This document shows positions 9,901 through 17,195 of a DNA stretch of 17,793 bases, one piece after another (the stretch's first letter is position 1; the number at the start of each line of letters is the position of its first letter). The notes under the pieces are model-generated. The model searched no databases. It saw only the letters and a program-made list of their open reading frames with translations, and was not told the DNA's origin. The stretch is taken from NCBI RefSeq assembly GCF_000003605.2, contig NW_003116458.1, positions 256,146-273,938 of the forward strand. Reading direction: 5' to 3'. The stretch comes from Saccoglossus kowalevskii. Lineage: Eukaryota > Hemichordata > Enteropneusta > Harrimaniidae. The position numbers were made by a program, and so were the translations under genes.

Positions 9901-12900
9901 TCCTAGGAATTAAAAATTCATATAGTCAGTGGCTACTGGAATAGGCAGGTCGAGAACATTGGTTTGATTGCATCAATGTTTCATACTTTATTAGCTATGA
10001 GAATGTGGAATGTAGTAACTGTATAAAGATCTGTGTCATACCACTTGAATGCAGTGAACAGTTGAGCAGCGCCCTCATTGGCCAAAATTTATTAAAAAAT
10101 GTGCACCACTTTACTTTCTTATATTTAATGGTATATGTAATTTTTGTTTGCTTTAAAAAAATCACGAATGAGTTACAAAGTTTTATTTAACAAGTTTCAT
10201 CTGTATTTTATTGTTATTTATGTCATCTAATGCACCCTGTGCTGAAATGCAATAATTTATGTATAATCAATTAGTATGCTTTTTTTTTGAATTAACAAAT
10301 ATTTTAATCTAGTTAGTGCTTTTACCTTAAAGACCTAGGCTTTTACTATACTATTTATACTAATTATTGTTATTATTATTATTATACTAAGATTATATAA
10401 CACTATACAGTGTAGATTCAACACCATAAGTGATATACATATACTAGTAGCAATGGAGCATAACATGAGTAAAACCTACGCTAAGGTTTGTTGATCTGCT
10501 TCCACTACATTGTGACTGCTCTGTGTTGATGATAAAGTAGACACACTAATACAACATGGACACCCTTTGGGGTGGTGTTTTTTTGACCAAGATGAACGAT
10601 TTGGTCTAAAACTGTAATTACTGCTATTGCTGGGAGACCTCACTGCCTGCTGTAATTGTCTATCACTATCTAAATAATCTGATCCTAAAAATCAAATGTA
10701 ACAAAAATAAAACTAAAACATAAATATAATTAAATTAAAAAAACATGATCAAAATAAAAATATGAAATAATATGACTTTTAAAATAACCAAATTGTAAAT
10801 AAATAAATACAATGTCAATGAAAAAATTAATAAATAAATAAAATATAAATGCACGAAAGTGAATAATTAAAAAAATTAGCAGTATCAGGTACATACTAGC
10901 ATATAATTGCACCTACCTTTCTTTGAGGTTTCAGGAACCTCTTGTTTTTCAGACTTTTGTTTTCTACTGTTCGGTTTTGACTTATTCACACTTGCATTGC
11001 TTTGTTTCATTTTATGGATCCTTTGATGTCCACAACATGCTCTCATAGATGTGAATATTTGAGGACAATGAGAACAAGCAAATGAACCACTTGGAACAGT
11101 TTTCTCTTCCGAAGTTTCTGACAGCACATTAGGCAGATTACTATTTGTTGGTTTAGAACTACTTGCAGTGATGCTCTGCTGCAATGGAGGTTGAAAGCAG
11201 CTTGAAATATTGGTGATAGTGCTGGAACCAATATTTATTAGTCTACATTTATCCATCTCCATCAATTTCACTAAATTGGGTCCATCTATTTTCTCTCTTA
11301 TTGCTACAGTTTTATTTGCTCCGGGTAATGGAACAGCAGGACATTGCATTGTGGATGTATGTTGGCCAACAGTCACTGTATCAGTCCTACTAAGTTGCAT
11401 TGGGTGAGTGTTCTCTGGTACTGAATCAGTTGAGTTAACTGTCTCTCTAGAGACCATTCCATTTGTGACAACAGTATCACTAACACTTGGCAGAGTAGAC
11501 ACAGAATAAATTGGTTTTAAGGCAAAATAATTATTTTTTAGTCCAACGATTTGCAGTAAATTAGGCATCTTGCCTTCTTTTGTAGCAGATATTAATATAT
11601 TCTGGCTAGTAGATGCCTGTTCAGATGATGTATCACTAGGTTTTGAAGTAGACAGAGAATGATTTTGCTGCAGAGTACACTGACTGTTATGTGTAGCAAT
11701 AACTGGTGATGTTGATTTAGTTTTAGTCAAATTAACTCTTCGTAATAAATTTGGCAAAGCTCTTGCCCTTCTCATACGTTTATTGGTTGCTGGAGGTTGA
11801 TTATCAAAATGTTGCATGTTAATGTATTCAGGCCAGTAGCAGCTAACAGAGAAGTTGTACCATTCACACTTTGTTGCACAACGGAAGTGGTAATTTGGGG
11901 AAGAGCACCAGAATGAATTGTAGGACGACCACTAATTGTCTTTGACATAACCTCATCCATGTTAGTAGCAGGTGGATTGACTGCAGGCTCTCCAGCCACA
12001 GGTGTGACGGGTACCAACTTATTTGTAGATATAACAGCAGAAACCTCTGTAGATTGTATGAATTCTGGAACGTTACAGGCAGCACTGATTTGTGTTGAAG
12101 CAGCAGATGCCAAATTTTGCTTAGGACTTGGTGGAGGTGTTGGTAGTACCATGCTGGCAATTGATGCAGCAGAACCATACACTGTTTGTGCCAAGTGGCT
12201 CTCAGCAACAATAGGCTCTGGGGTAACTTCAGAGACCATATTTTGTGTTGGCATATTGTTGCCCTCTTGTATGTTATTAGGTGATGGTATTGAAACTTCA
12301 TTGGCAGACAACATATGATTATATGCATGCACATTTAACAACCTTCTTGTTCTGAAGTTTGCATTGCAGTTAGGTTCAGGGCAACAATACATATTCTTCT
12401 GATGTACACCCTCCAAGTGTTTTTTCCTGTTGAAGACATAAATTGAAGACAATTTTTGTTAATTTTGTTAATCTAGGGACAGTTTTGTTCATTTATATTC
12501 ATTACAACAAAGGTAAGAAAGGCCCATGACAAAAATGTAGCGAAAAACATTTGCAAATACTAGTATACTAGTATACTCACAAATGATCACGTCTTCTGAA
12601 TTTCTTTTCACAATCATCACACTGAAACTTTTTATTATCATCATGAGTGAGTAGATGTTTCTTCAGATTACCAGGATTTAAGAATAACATCTTACAAATG
12701 CCACAATGATGAAGCATCACTTGGTCATTGTCATCACCAAAAAGCTGAAGGTTTCTATTCTGCTGTCTCAGCTTTTCTCTAGCTTCACCAACAGTAATAA
12801 TAATTGCACTATGTTTATTTGATCCTGAGATTCTTGTCATTCCACTATCTATGGAGGAAGCTGGAGAAAAATAATCAGTACAATACATATGGTGGCTCAA

Positions 12901-13614
12901 ACTGTTTAAACTAGCACTGTCATCTGAACTGTGAATGTGCATATTCTACAGTTCAATTATTGTTATTCTATTATCTGCTGGTTGGTCTTTAGCTAGATTG
13001 TACCCACACTGCACTATATGCAGTTCAAAACATAAACACACCAGGCTCAAGGTCGATTCAAATTTAGAAGGTATGCCCAAAATAATGTGGCCTTGACATA
13101 ATTACTATCCACAAAAAGATCATACACCTGCATAATATGATCACTTAAAATGTGATGAATAACAGATTAAATAGGGGTAGTCGTTGTGCCACGCATGCGC
13201 GAGATATATGAATCTCATATAAACAAAGATGGAAACTTTGACTGTTGTGTCACCGACAGTCACCGGCAGTAATTAGTTCACCTCGTGCCTAGGTCAAACC
13301 TTATACTTGTGATTTCCATTAGAAGAGCGCATTGTATTGTGGAAAAATCATTGTTTATCAACACAAATGTCGCACTTGCGCAGCGCGACGACCACCGTAA
13401 ATCAATGTGACTAGAACTTGATAAAATAGAATCATTACATGTACACAAATCATTTTCATTCACTGTGTGAGTATTCAATAAAAAAAAACTTGAGATGTTC
13501 TAGGTTTTAGTATGAATATAATATTAACTTACCTGTACTTAAATTTATGCTGTTAACCTGAGTGTTAGCGCTATTTGACGTAGTAATATAAATACAATTA
13601 CTCTGGGAATCCAT
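6302..13614 (-). CDS. TRERF1/ZNF541/MIDEAS-like: MiDAC-type ELM2-SANT zinc-finger scaffold protein, 11 coding exons, 1090 aa (spliced)
   Basis: Seen: joining 13614-13533, 12923-12581, 12426-11861, 11789-10917, 10684-10480, 9206-9133, 8541-8434, 8292-8095, 7995-7904, 7792-7685 and 6925-6302 gives 3273 nt, one open frame, all introns GT-AG with matching phases. Residues 101-121, 129-150, 157-179 and 569-589 are C2H2 zinc fingers. Residues 702-761 match the first half of ELM2 (IPEL, then LIWKP). Residues 822-866 are a SANT domain (W, FEEAILKFGK, CVEFYYQWKR). Residues 884-930 are strongly basic. Known: C2H2 fingers followed by ELM2-SANT is the layout of TRERF1 and ZNF541; with MIDEAS they form the scaffold of MiDAC, where ELM2-SANT binds class I HDAC and DNTTIP1 in the nucleus. 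Inference: this is the single invertebrate member or one of few, so no one vertebrate symbol fits. Other ELM2-SANT families (MTA, MIER, RCOR, RERE) lack this finger layout. The family call is firm; the exact edges of exons 1, 2 and the 11790-11860 intron are less so. Confidence 0.85.
7685..7792 (-). CDS. TRERF1/ZNF541/MIDEAS-like: Coding exon 10: SANT domain, third helix
   Basis: Residues 848-883, phase 0 at both ends (108 nt). VKTRSPNQCVEFYYQWKR is the signature third helix of ELM2-SANT corepressor scaffolds, in which the Y-Y-x-W-K-K/R motif packs the domain against class I histone deacetylases and their inositol phosphate site. It is followed by TLEEFYPDDTYRKRNAKY. Acceptor CAG at 7795-7793 and donor GTAAGT at 7684-7679. 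Confidence 0.94.
7904..7995 (-). CDS. TRERF1/ZNF541/MIDEAS-like: Coding exon 9: SANT domain, first two helices
   Basis: Residues 818-847. It encodes LWFKYEVRLFEEAILKFGKI and then FFKISDW, the typical SANT sequence of W...E...FEEA...FGKDF..I, with Ile where most members have Asp. Acceptor TAG at 7998-7996; the donor GTAAGT directly follows the Trp codon at 7904. The exon is 92 nt, phase 1 in and phase 0 out. Confidence 0.92.
8095..8292 (-). CDS. TRERF1/ZNF541/MIDEAS-like: Coding exon 8: degenerate ELM2 C-terminal half, acidic Asn-rich segment
   Basis: Residues 752-816. It starts with LHGHLSRIFAGCK, comparable to the family's helix before the F-P-G turn. It then continues with a Lys/Ser, Asn and Asp/Glu-rich stretch (VNALTNDDAEDLRVLDSQIR) in place of the expected conserved ALH-x-L-x-x-x-x-G-D helix. 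The length to SANT is about right. Acceptor CAG at 8295-8293 and donor GTAAGT at 8094-8089 are canonical and the phases match both neighbours. Confidence 0.83.
8434..8541 (-). CDS. TRERF1/ZNF541/MIDEAS-like: Coding exon 7: ELM2 domain continued
   Basis: Residues 716-750. It contains GSELIWKPGDGDKL, matching the conserved L-V/I-W-x-P core of ELM2. Between IPEL and LIW there are about 20 residues of polar insert, in line with the variable spacing of the family. Acceptor CAG at 8544-8542 was preferred over an alternative TAG at 8531-8529 because only the former keeps phase. Donor GTAAGT lies at 8433-8428. Confidence 0.87.
9133..9206 (-). CDS. TRERF1/ZNF541/MIDEAS-like: Coding exon 6: start of ELM2 domain
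   Basis: Residues 691-714, completing Ala690 and ending in codon 715. It encodes QQSISVRNKHADIPEL, which fits the opening ELM2 pattern (I-x-V-G-x-x-Y/F-Q-A-x-I-P) with Arg in place of the usual Gly and His in place of Gln. Acceptor CAG at 9209-9207 and donor GTAAGT at 9132-9127 are both canonical. The exon is short (74 nt) and its neighbours were needed to identify it. Confidence 0.85.
10356..10385. repeat. ATT microsatellite in intron 5
   Basis: Short run of TTA/ATT units (attattgttattattattattat). It lies in the largest intron (9207-10479), which otherwise holds only AT-rich sequence with no coding exon that I can support. Confidence 0.6.
10480..10684 (-). CDS. TRERF1/ZNF541/MIDEAS-like: Coding exon 5: Ser-rich segment with His/Cys cluster
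   Basis: Residues 623-689. The acceptor TAG (10687-10685) and donor GTAGGT (10479-10474, phase 2) fit both neighbours, and only one of the three frames is open. It encodes SDYLDSDRQLQQAV, a Ser/Asn-rich stretch and then KKHHPKGCPCC, a His/Cys cluster that is not a standard zinc finger. There is no domain match that I recognise. Its place just before ELM2 corresponds to the variable region upstream of ELM2 in the family. A stop (TAG) overlaps the donor, so retention of intron 5 would truncate the protein before ELM2-SANT. Confidence 0.75.
10917..11789 (-). CDS. TRERF1/ZNF541/MIDEAS-like: Coding exon 4: linker and zinc finger 4
   Basis: Residues 332-621, in a frame shifted relative to exon 3. 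It starts with a basic patch (TNKRMRRARALPNLLRRV), runs through Ser/Thr-rich sequence with two short LPNLL/MPNLLQIV-type hydrophobic motifs, and ends with finger 4: Cys569, Cys572, His585, His589 (ACSHCPQIF...GHQRIH). A Lys/Ser-rich stretch follows. The donor is G before GTAGGT (10916-10911), phase 1, and joins Gly622 to the next exon. The second LPNLL-like repeats resemble short binding motifs, but no partner can be named from sequence. Confidence 0.85.
11790..11860 (-). other. TRERF1/ZNF541/MIDEAS-like: Proposed 71-nt intron that restores frame between coding exons 3 and 4
   Basis: The frames on either side differ by one step and overlap at 11931-11775 with no stop. Removing 11860-11790 (GT at 11860-11859, AG at 11791-11790, with CATTAAC as a possible branch site about 30 nt before the AG) joins them in phase 1 and makes Ala331. 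The donor GTACAA is weak and the intron is short, though the gene has other introns of 99, 111 and 141 nt. The alternatives are a one-base deletion or two-base insertion in the assembly, or a real frameshift. Confidence 0.45.
11861..12426 (-). CDS. TRERF1/ZNF541/MIDEAS-like: Coding exon 3: end of zinc finger 2, zinc finger 3 and S/T/P-rich linker
   Basis: Residues 143-330. The acceptor CAG (12429-12427) restores Leu142 and completes finger 2 with His145 and His150. Finger 3 is Cys157-x4-Cys162-x12-His175-x3-His179, a slightly longer Cys loop typical of fingers of the CPEPNC kind. After it comes a low-complexity linker rich in Ser, Thr, Pro, Ala and Val, including a VLPTPPPSPK stretch that could be a phosphorylation or SH3/WW-type site. 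The frame stays open to 11772, but from about 11931 on the frame used by the next exon is also open, so the precise 3' edge depends on the proposed intron at 11860-11790. Confidence 0.8.
12557..12577. repeat. Palindromic TACTAGTA repeat next to the exon 2 splice donor
   Basis: ATACTAGTATACTAGTAT (12557-12574) is a perfect 18-bp palindrome made of two TACTAGTA units. It begins five bases into intron 2 on the transcribed strand and could fold into a hairpin close to the donor. Confidence 0.7.
12581..12923 (-). CDS. TRERF1/ZNF541/MIDEAS-like: Coding exon 2: zinc finger 1 and first part of zinc finger 2
   Basis: Residues 28-142. A Ser-rich segment leads to finger 1 (Cys101, Cys104, His117, His121; spacing 2-12-3), then a short linker and the Cys pair of finger 2 (Cys129, Cys132) followed by KKFRRRDHL. 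The exon ends within codon 142 (TT, then GTGAGT at 12580-12575), so finger 2 is cut by a phase-2 intron between its tip helix and its His pair. The exon start is set by frame to acceptor CAG at 12926-12924. If transcription starts inside intron 1, the same frame can begin at ATG 12942, just after an in-frame TAG. Confidence 0.88.
13193..13200. promoter_or_regulatory. NRF1-like site inside intron 1, possible alternative promoter
   Basis: GCATGCGC in a CpG-rich patch (about 13180-13400, also with TTGCGCAGCGCG near 13376) that stands out in AT-rich intron sequence. NRF1 sites (GCGCATGCGC) are typical of animal housekeeping promoters. Transcripts starting here would reach ATG 12942 and give a shorter N-terminus. 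Confidence 0.35.
13533..13614 (-). CDS. TRERF1/ZNF541/MIDEAS-like: Coding exon 1 (start codon, residues 1-27)
   Basis: It begins with ATG at 13614-13612, and a good splice acceptor (pyrimidine-rich, ending CAG) sits directly before the ATG, so a non-coding exon is expected upstream. It encodes MDSQSNCIYITTSN and a polar continuation, then ends in CAG before the donor GTAAGT (13532-13527), phase 1. It joins in frame to an acceptor at 12924 in exon 2. No domain is visible. This start was chosen because it gives a canonical donor and a matching phase; the alternative is the in-frame ATG at 12942 of exon 2. Confidence 0.6.
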
Positions 13615-13896
13615 CTGAATAGGAAATTATAAAGATTTTACATAAAGAGTTACTGACAAGCCGACGTTTTGCTCCCAATAATATTGAACTAAACCATGGA
13701 ACCATGAAAAAAGTGCTGGCAAACATGCACAATATTTAAAGTTTCGTCTGCTAGTGCTACAAATACTGAAGGAGATAGTGTAATACCATGAAAGATTACT
13801 GTTCGTCGCTGCCAAACGAGGGCGCAAAATTGGACAGCTGCAAAAAGTAATATAACAAAACTATAATTCGCTTATCACGTAAACCATTAAACTCAC

Positions 13897-14090
13897 CTTT
13901 GAGCAAAAATTGTATTTTTACATTACAATTTTAGTCGTGTTGCACGTCGAAGCATTCTGCATTCGAACAAGTTGTTTATGTGAATGTGAAAGCGAGGCTG
14001 AACCTCTTTACCGTTCCAATTGCGGAGTATCGAATGCAAGAAAGCATATAGTCCCGTCATTATTGTTTTTTAACATATGCATGTCTGTCT
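13897..14090 (-). other. Possible non-coding first exon of the central gene
   Basis: A good donor (AAAG before GTGAGT, 13896-13891) on the minus strand would pair with the acceptor just before the ATG at 13614, leaving a 282-nt intron. The sequence above it to about 14090 has more CpG than its surroundings and no useful open frame. The 5' end is a guess. Confidence 0.3.
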
Positions 14091-15580
14091 GATATAGTTA
14101 TGTAGAGTAAAAAGGGATAATTTAAAATATTTGCAATTACTTTGTTATTAATGGTTAGCAGTCTTGCGAAAAAAATATTGTACAGAAGTAAAAAACATGT
14201 CAAGCGCCCTCTATGGCATGTTTTTGCCATTGATCTCATTCAAGTGCCTATTTCACAGATACCATACAATATCATATCGGTAGTCTCTATGATATTAGCA
14301 AGAAATTATAATTCCGTGATATTAAATATTCATAGTTGCATTAACATGACACAAACTTTATTACAATAACATCTCTATAAACGAAACTATTTTTAAAATG
14401 AAATTTTTTATTTAGATAATTACTATTTCCAAATGTTAATAATGAGATTGCACTCAACAAATATACCCGTTGTTCAAGCTCAGTGAAGCTATAAATATTA
14501 TTTATTATGAAAAAAGAAATAACTAATAACAAAGACAATTTCTAAAACTGAATATTTTGACATACTGGGGTAGATATAATATTACCACGCCCTTCAATAT
14601 AAATGCGTATTGTAAGTGTGTACTAAAGTGCCTTCTTATAACTGCTTTGGCTGAGAATTAGCCCAAAAATGAAATAAAGTACTAATAACATTCCTAATGA
14701 TTTTTGCAATCATGTATACACGTAACTTGTTAACAATAACTTCTTGTTCACATATTTAAAGTGGGCAAATGAATGAAAGGCATTAATATAAATTAATAAA
14801 GCCATACTTGGGCAAAATATTTTGGAAGTTGAAATACAATAATATATTTGTTACTGTTTATTTTAGTAGTAAGTTTATTAAATTAACTATATCAGTGTGA
14901 TCTTTTGTAATTATAGTTTTGTTTGTTGATATCTTGATATTTTATACTTTATTATGAAATAAGACTGTTGAATTTAACATACGGCCTAAATTAATTGGTT
15001 ATTAATGTGCGCTTATAGTGTTCCTAACGTTTTCTTTCCTTGAATATCTACCTCTACACCACAAACATATCGTTATTATTGTTGTTGTTTGTTTCTCTTT
15101 ATACTAGAAGACCTAACTGAACCAAGATTCAGATTTTCAGAAAGTCAACCATCTTTCAATAAAACTCCCATAAAATAAATAATAACAAACAAAACCGGAT
15201 CAAGAAATTGCAAAAGTATTTTTTTCCTAAAAGAATTCAATTCAAAATTTCAGTTATTGTCGTCCATAAGAGTACCCTGTTCCCACAAAATCGGAATAGT
15301 TTTGCGTTGTGAACGTGCAGTGCTAATAATTTGTATGTAGTACCATCTTTTTTAGCTCCATGGTAGTACGTAACCATGGTATACAAATTCCGTGGTTGTC
15401 ATTGTATAGACGCGGTGTTATTATTTACAACAGTTTGCATTGAATTGAATTTATATTAAATTATTATAAAACACATGAAATTCTAATGTAGTAATCCTCT
15501 TTCACCGTCTATGGAGGATATGGTAACCAAGCAACGCTATTACTGTTTATCTGACCTTTCAAACTCTGAACGTCGCAGCA
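14091..15580. other. Intergenic region between divergent genes; no gene recognised
   Basis: Head-to-head spacer of about 1.5 kb between the presumed 5' ends of the central gene and the rightward gene. It is AT-rich with no coding signal. It holds a GCGCCCTCTATGG motif at 14204-14216 and a 7-bp stem hairpin at 15358-15379. Confidence 0.5.
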
Positions 15581-15585
15581 AGTCT

Positions 15586-15644
15586 GGTCACATGACCATC
15601 AGATACCCAATCGCGTATCACAACAGTATTTTCAAGATGGCGGA
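15586..15644 (+). promoter_or_regulatory. Promoter of a rightward gene: E-box, CCAAT, YY1/TISU-like element
   Basis: GTCACATGAC (15587-15596) is an E-box variant close to the GTCACGTGAC site, CCAAT is at 15607-15611, and CAAGATGGCGGA (15633-15644) matches the YY1 core and 11 of 12 positions of the TISU consensus SAASATGGCGGC. Such elements sit at transcription and translation starts of housekeeping genes with very short leaders. The ATG here opens only 8 codons (MAEIALCE, then TGA). Confidence 0.6.
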
Positions 15645-15685
15645 GATCGCTCTGTGTGAATGAAAACAAGTGTTCAAAGTACCCG
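15620..15685 (+). other. First exon (probably 5' UTR) of a rightward gene
   Basis: The stretch from the YY1/TISU-like element ends at a strong donor (CCCG before GTAAGT, 15686-15691). No frame from an ATG in it continues open through the donor in phase with a coding exon seen downstream, except ATG 15659, which runs eight codons into the donor. The gene therefore starts here, but its product is unknown and most of it lies beyond the window. Confidence 0.5.
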
Positions 15686-15868
15686 GTAAGTTAGTCGCAA
15701 AGTCTTTGTATAACCTATGTCTATATGAGATTATCTCAAATCAACGACATTCATTTCAATTGTTAAATTGTACATCATTGAGATCTATGCTGGCAAACCT
15801 ATGTTGGTAGTTGCTTTTCAGTTCGCCAGTATTCTGCATTGACTTTTTGATTTCTGTTCGACACAGAG

Positions 15869-15943
15869 GAATTCAACCGAATCATAATTTTTGACAATCA
15901 ACACTTAACAATTCCTGACATACCACAGGAAGCGACAGACTCG
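15869..15943 (+). other. Candidate second exon of the rightward gene
   Basis: A very good acceptor (pyrimidine tract then GACACAG or GACACAGAG, ending 15866 or 15868) and a donor GTATGT at 15944 enclose about 75 nt. One frame is open throughout (EFNRIIIFDNQHLTIPDIPQ and on, ending TDS), but it does not connect to a start codon in the first exon, so it may be 5' UTR or chance. Confidence 0.3.
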
Positions 15944-16524
15944 GTATGTTATCGTCTGGACTACAACCATACAATCACCAATTACAGATTGGGATATTGG
16001 TAACCATATTCAGTCTATGTCGCTGTCAGTAGTCAAGTCGTACTGTTTTTGTAATTTCGAAATGTTCACGACTGTACTAGCTTGTTTATTACATAAACCT
16101 TAGTCAGTAGCGGTGTACTCATAGGTAATCATTTCGAGGTCTACAACAACTAAGTAATAATGTAGTTCAGTGTGAGGATTTTAGGAGCCTTTGCCAAAAT
16201 GTCCGGATTACACTATAAAAGTGACAATTACATATGATATATGATTATTTGCATGTTTTGCTTTTGCGACCCCAATATATTAGCCTTGCACCTGTTTTTT
16301 TCTCTCTCGTAAAGTGTGCGTTTGAGTGTGTATTCATTCATGTGAGAAATTATTTAAGTTAAGTTCTTTTAATGGCTTCATTTTAAGTAGCTACAGAAAG
16401 TAGACAATGACATTTCAAAGTATAGTTATTTACATAGTGCATGAGGTACATGCAGTGTAAAGCCTCTCTCCCCACCTCTGAAAATGTTCTGTCTGCCCTG
16501 GGACATCAATGTAGCATGTGAGAC

Positions 16525-17019
16525 ATGTTAGGTAATTTTCACAATGAAAGCCTTTTTGCGAGAATAGACTATCTTCATGATAATAGAAAACTAACCTTGG
16601 CTAAAAACAAACTAAGAACATACAGACTTTTCAAACAAGATTTAAAAATTGAAAATTACCTAATTAATATGCAGAACCATGGTCTTAGAAGGTTAATTGC
16701 AAAATTCAGGACAAGCAACCATGACCTTAAAATTGAGAAAGGCAGACATAATAATGTGCGGCTGGATAAAAGAACATGTGATATGTGCAGCCAAAATATA
16801 GTTGAGGATGAGCAACATTTTGTAATGAAATGTCCAGCTTACAGTCACCATAGGGACAAATTATTCCTGACTGCACAAAATAAAATTCCAAATTTTGATA
16901 AAGAAAATAGTCAGAATAAATTCATTTTGATTATGGCAAACCATACTCTAGCACCAGCCTTAGCTGTCTTCTTAAAAAACAGCTATGGAACAAAACAGCA
17001 ACAACTATCAGTGTATTAG
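16525..17019 (+). pseudogene. C-terminal fragment of a LINE reverse transcriptase ORF
   Basis: An intact 164-codon frame carries the tail that follows the reverse-transcriptase domain in many animal LINEs. KNKLRTYRLFK is at residues 28-37, RRLIAKFRTSNHDLKIEKGR at 55-74, then a CCHC knuckle Cys85-x2-Cys88-x9-His98-x4-Cys103 within RTCDMCSQ...EDEQHFVMKCPAY. The polymerase palm with its catalytic motifs and the endonuclease are missing, so the copy cannot move by itself. The lack of any stop or frameshift over 164 codons suggests a fairly young insertion. The clade (CR1, L2, Jockey or RTE-like) cannot be fixed from this tail. Confidence 0.75.
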
Positions 17020-17189
17020 GCCACATTCTGTGTTCATTCTATATTCTGTATCCACCATTGGCTGCAAATTGTATTTTTTTGTTTTTGACTTGTTTTTATT
17101 TTTTGTTTTCTTTTTTAGATTGTAGTTTTTTTTTTTTAATTTCTTTCTGTAAGACCCTTTTTATCCTTTCCTAAGGATTTTATGCGTCT

Positions 17190-17195
17190 AATAAA
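17190..17195 (+). terminator. Poly(A) signal of the LINE copy
   Basis: AATAAA 171 nt after the ORF stop, just after the hairpin ATCCTT-tcct-AAGGAT at 17163-17178. Confidence 0.5.

Noticed and set aside
11959-12318. 119-codon plus-strand open frame
   Set aside because: It is antisense to coding exon 3 and rich in Ala/Gly/Thr because of the codons on the other strand.
11864-12334. 156-codon minus-strand open frame overlapping exon 3
   Set aside because: Third frame of the same exon; it destroys zinc finger 3 and looks like a shadow.
16199-16236. AAAATGTCCGG start with MSGLHYKSDNYI
   Set aside because: Good start context but stops after 12 codons, with no convincing donor before the stop.
17074-17145. 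T-rich runs as a reversed poly(A) tail of a minus-strand retroposon
   Set aside because: They lie between the LINE ORF and its AATAAA on the plus strand, so they are better explained as its T-rich 3' UTR.
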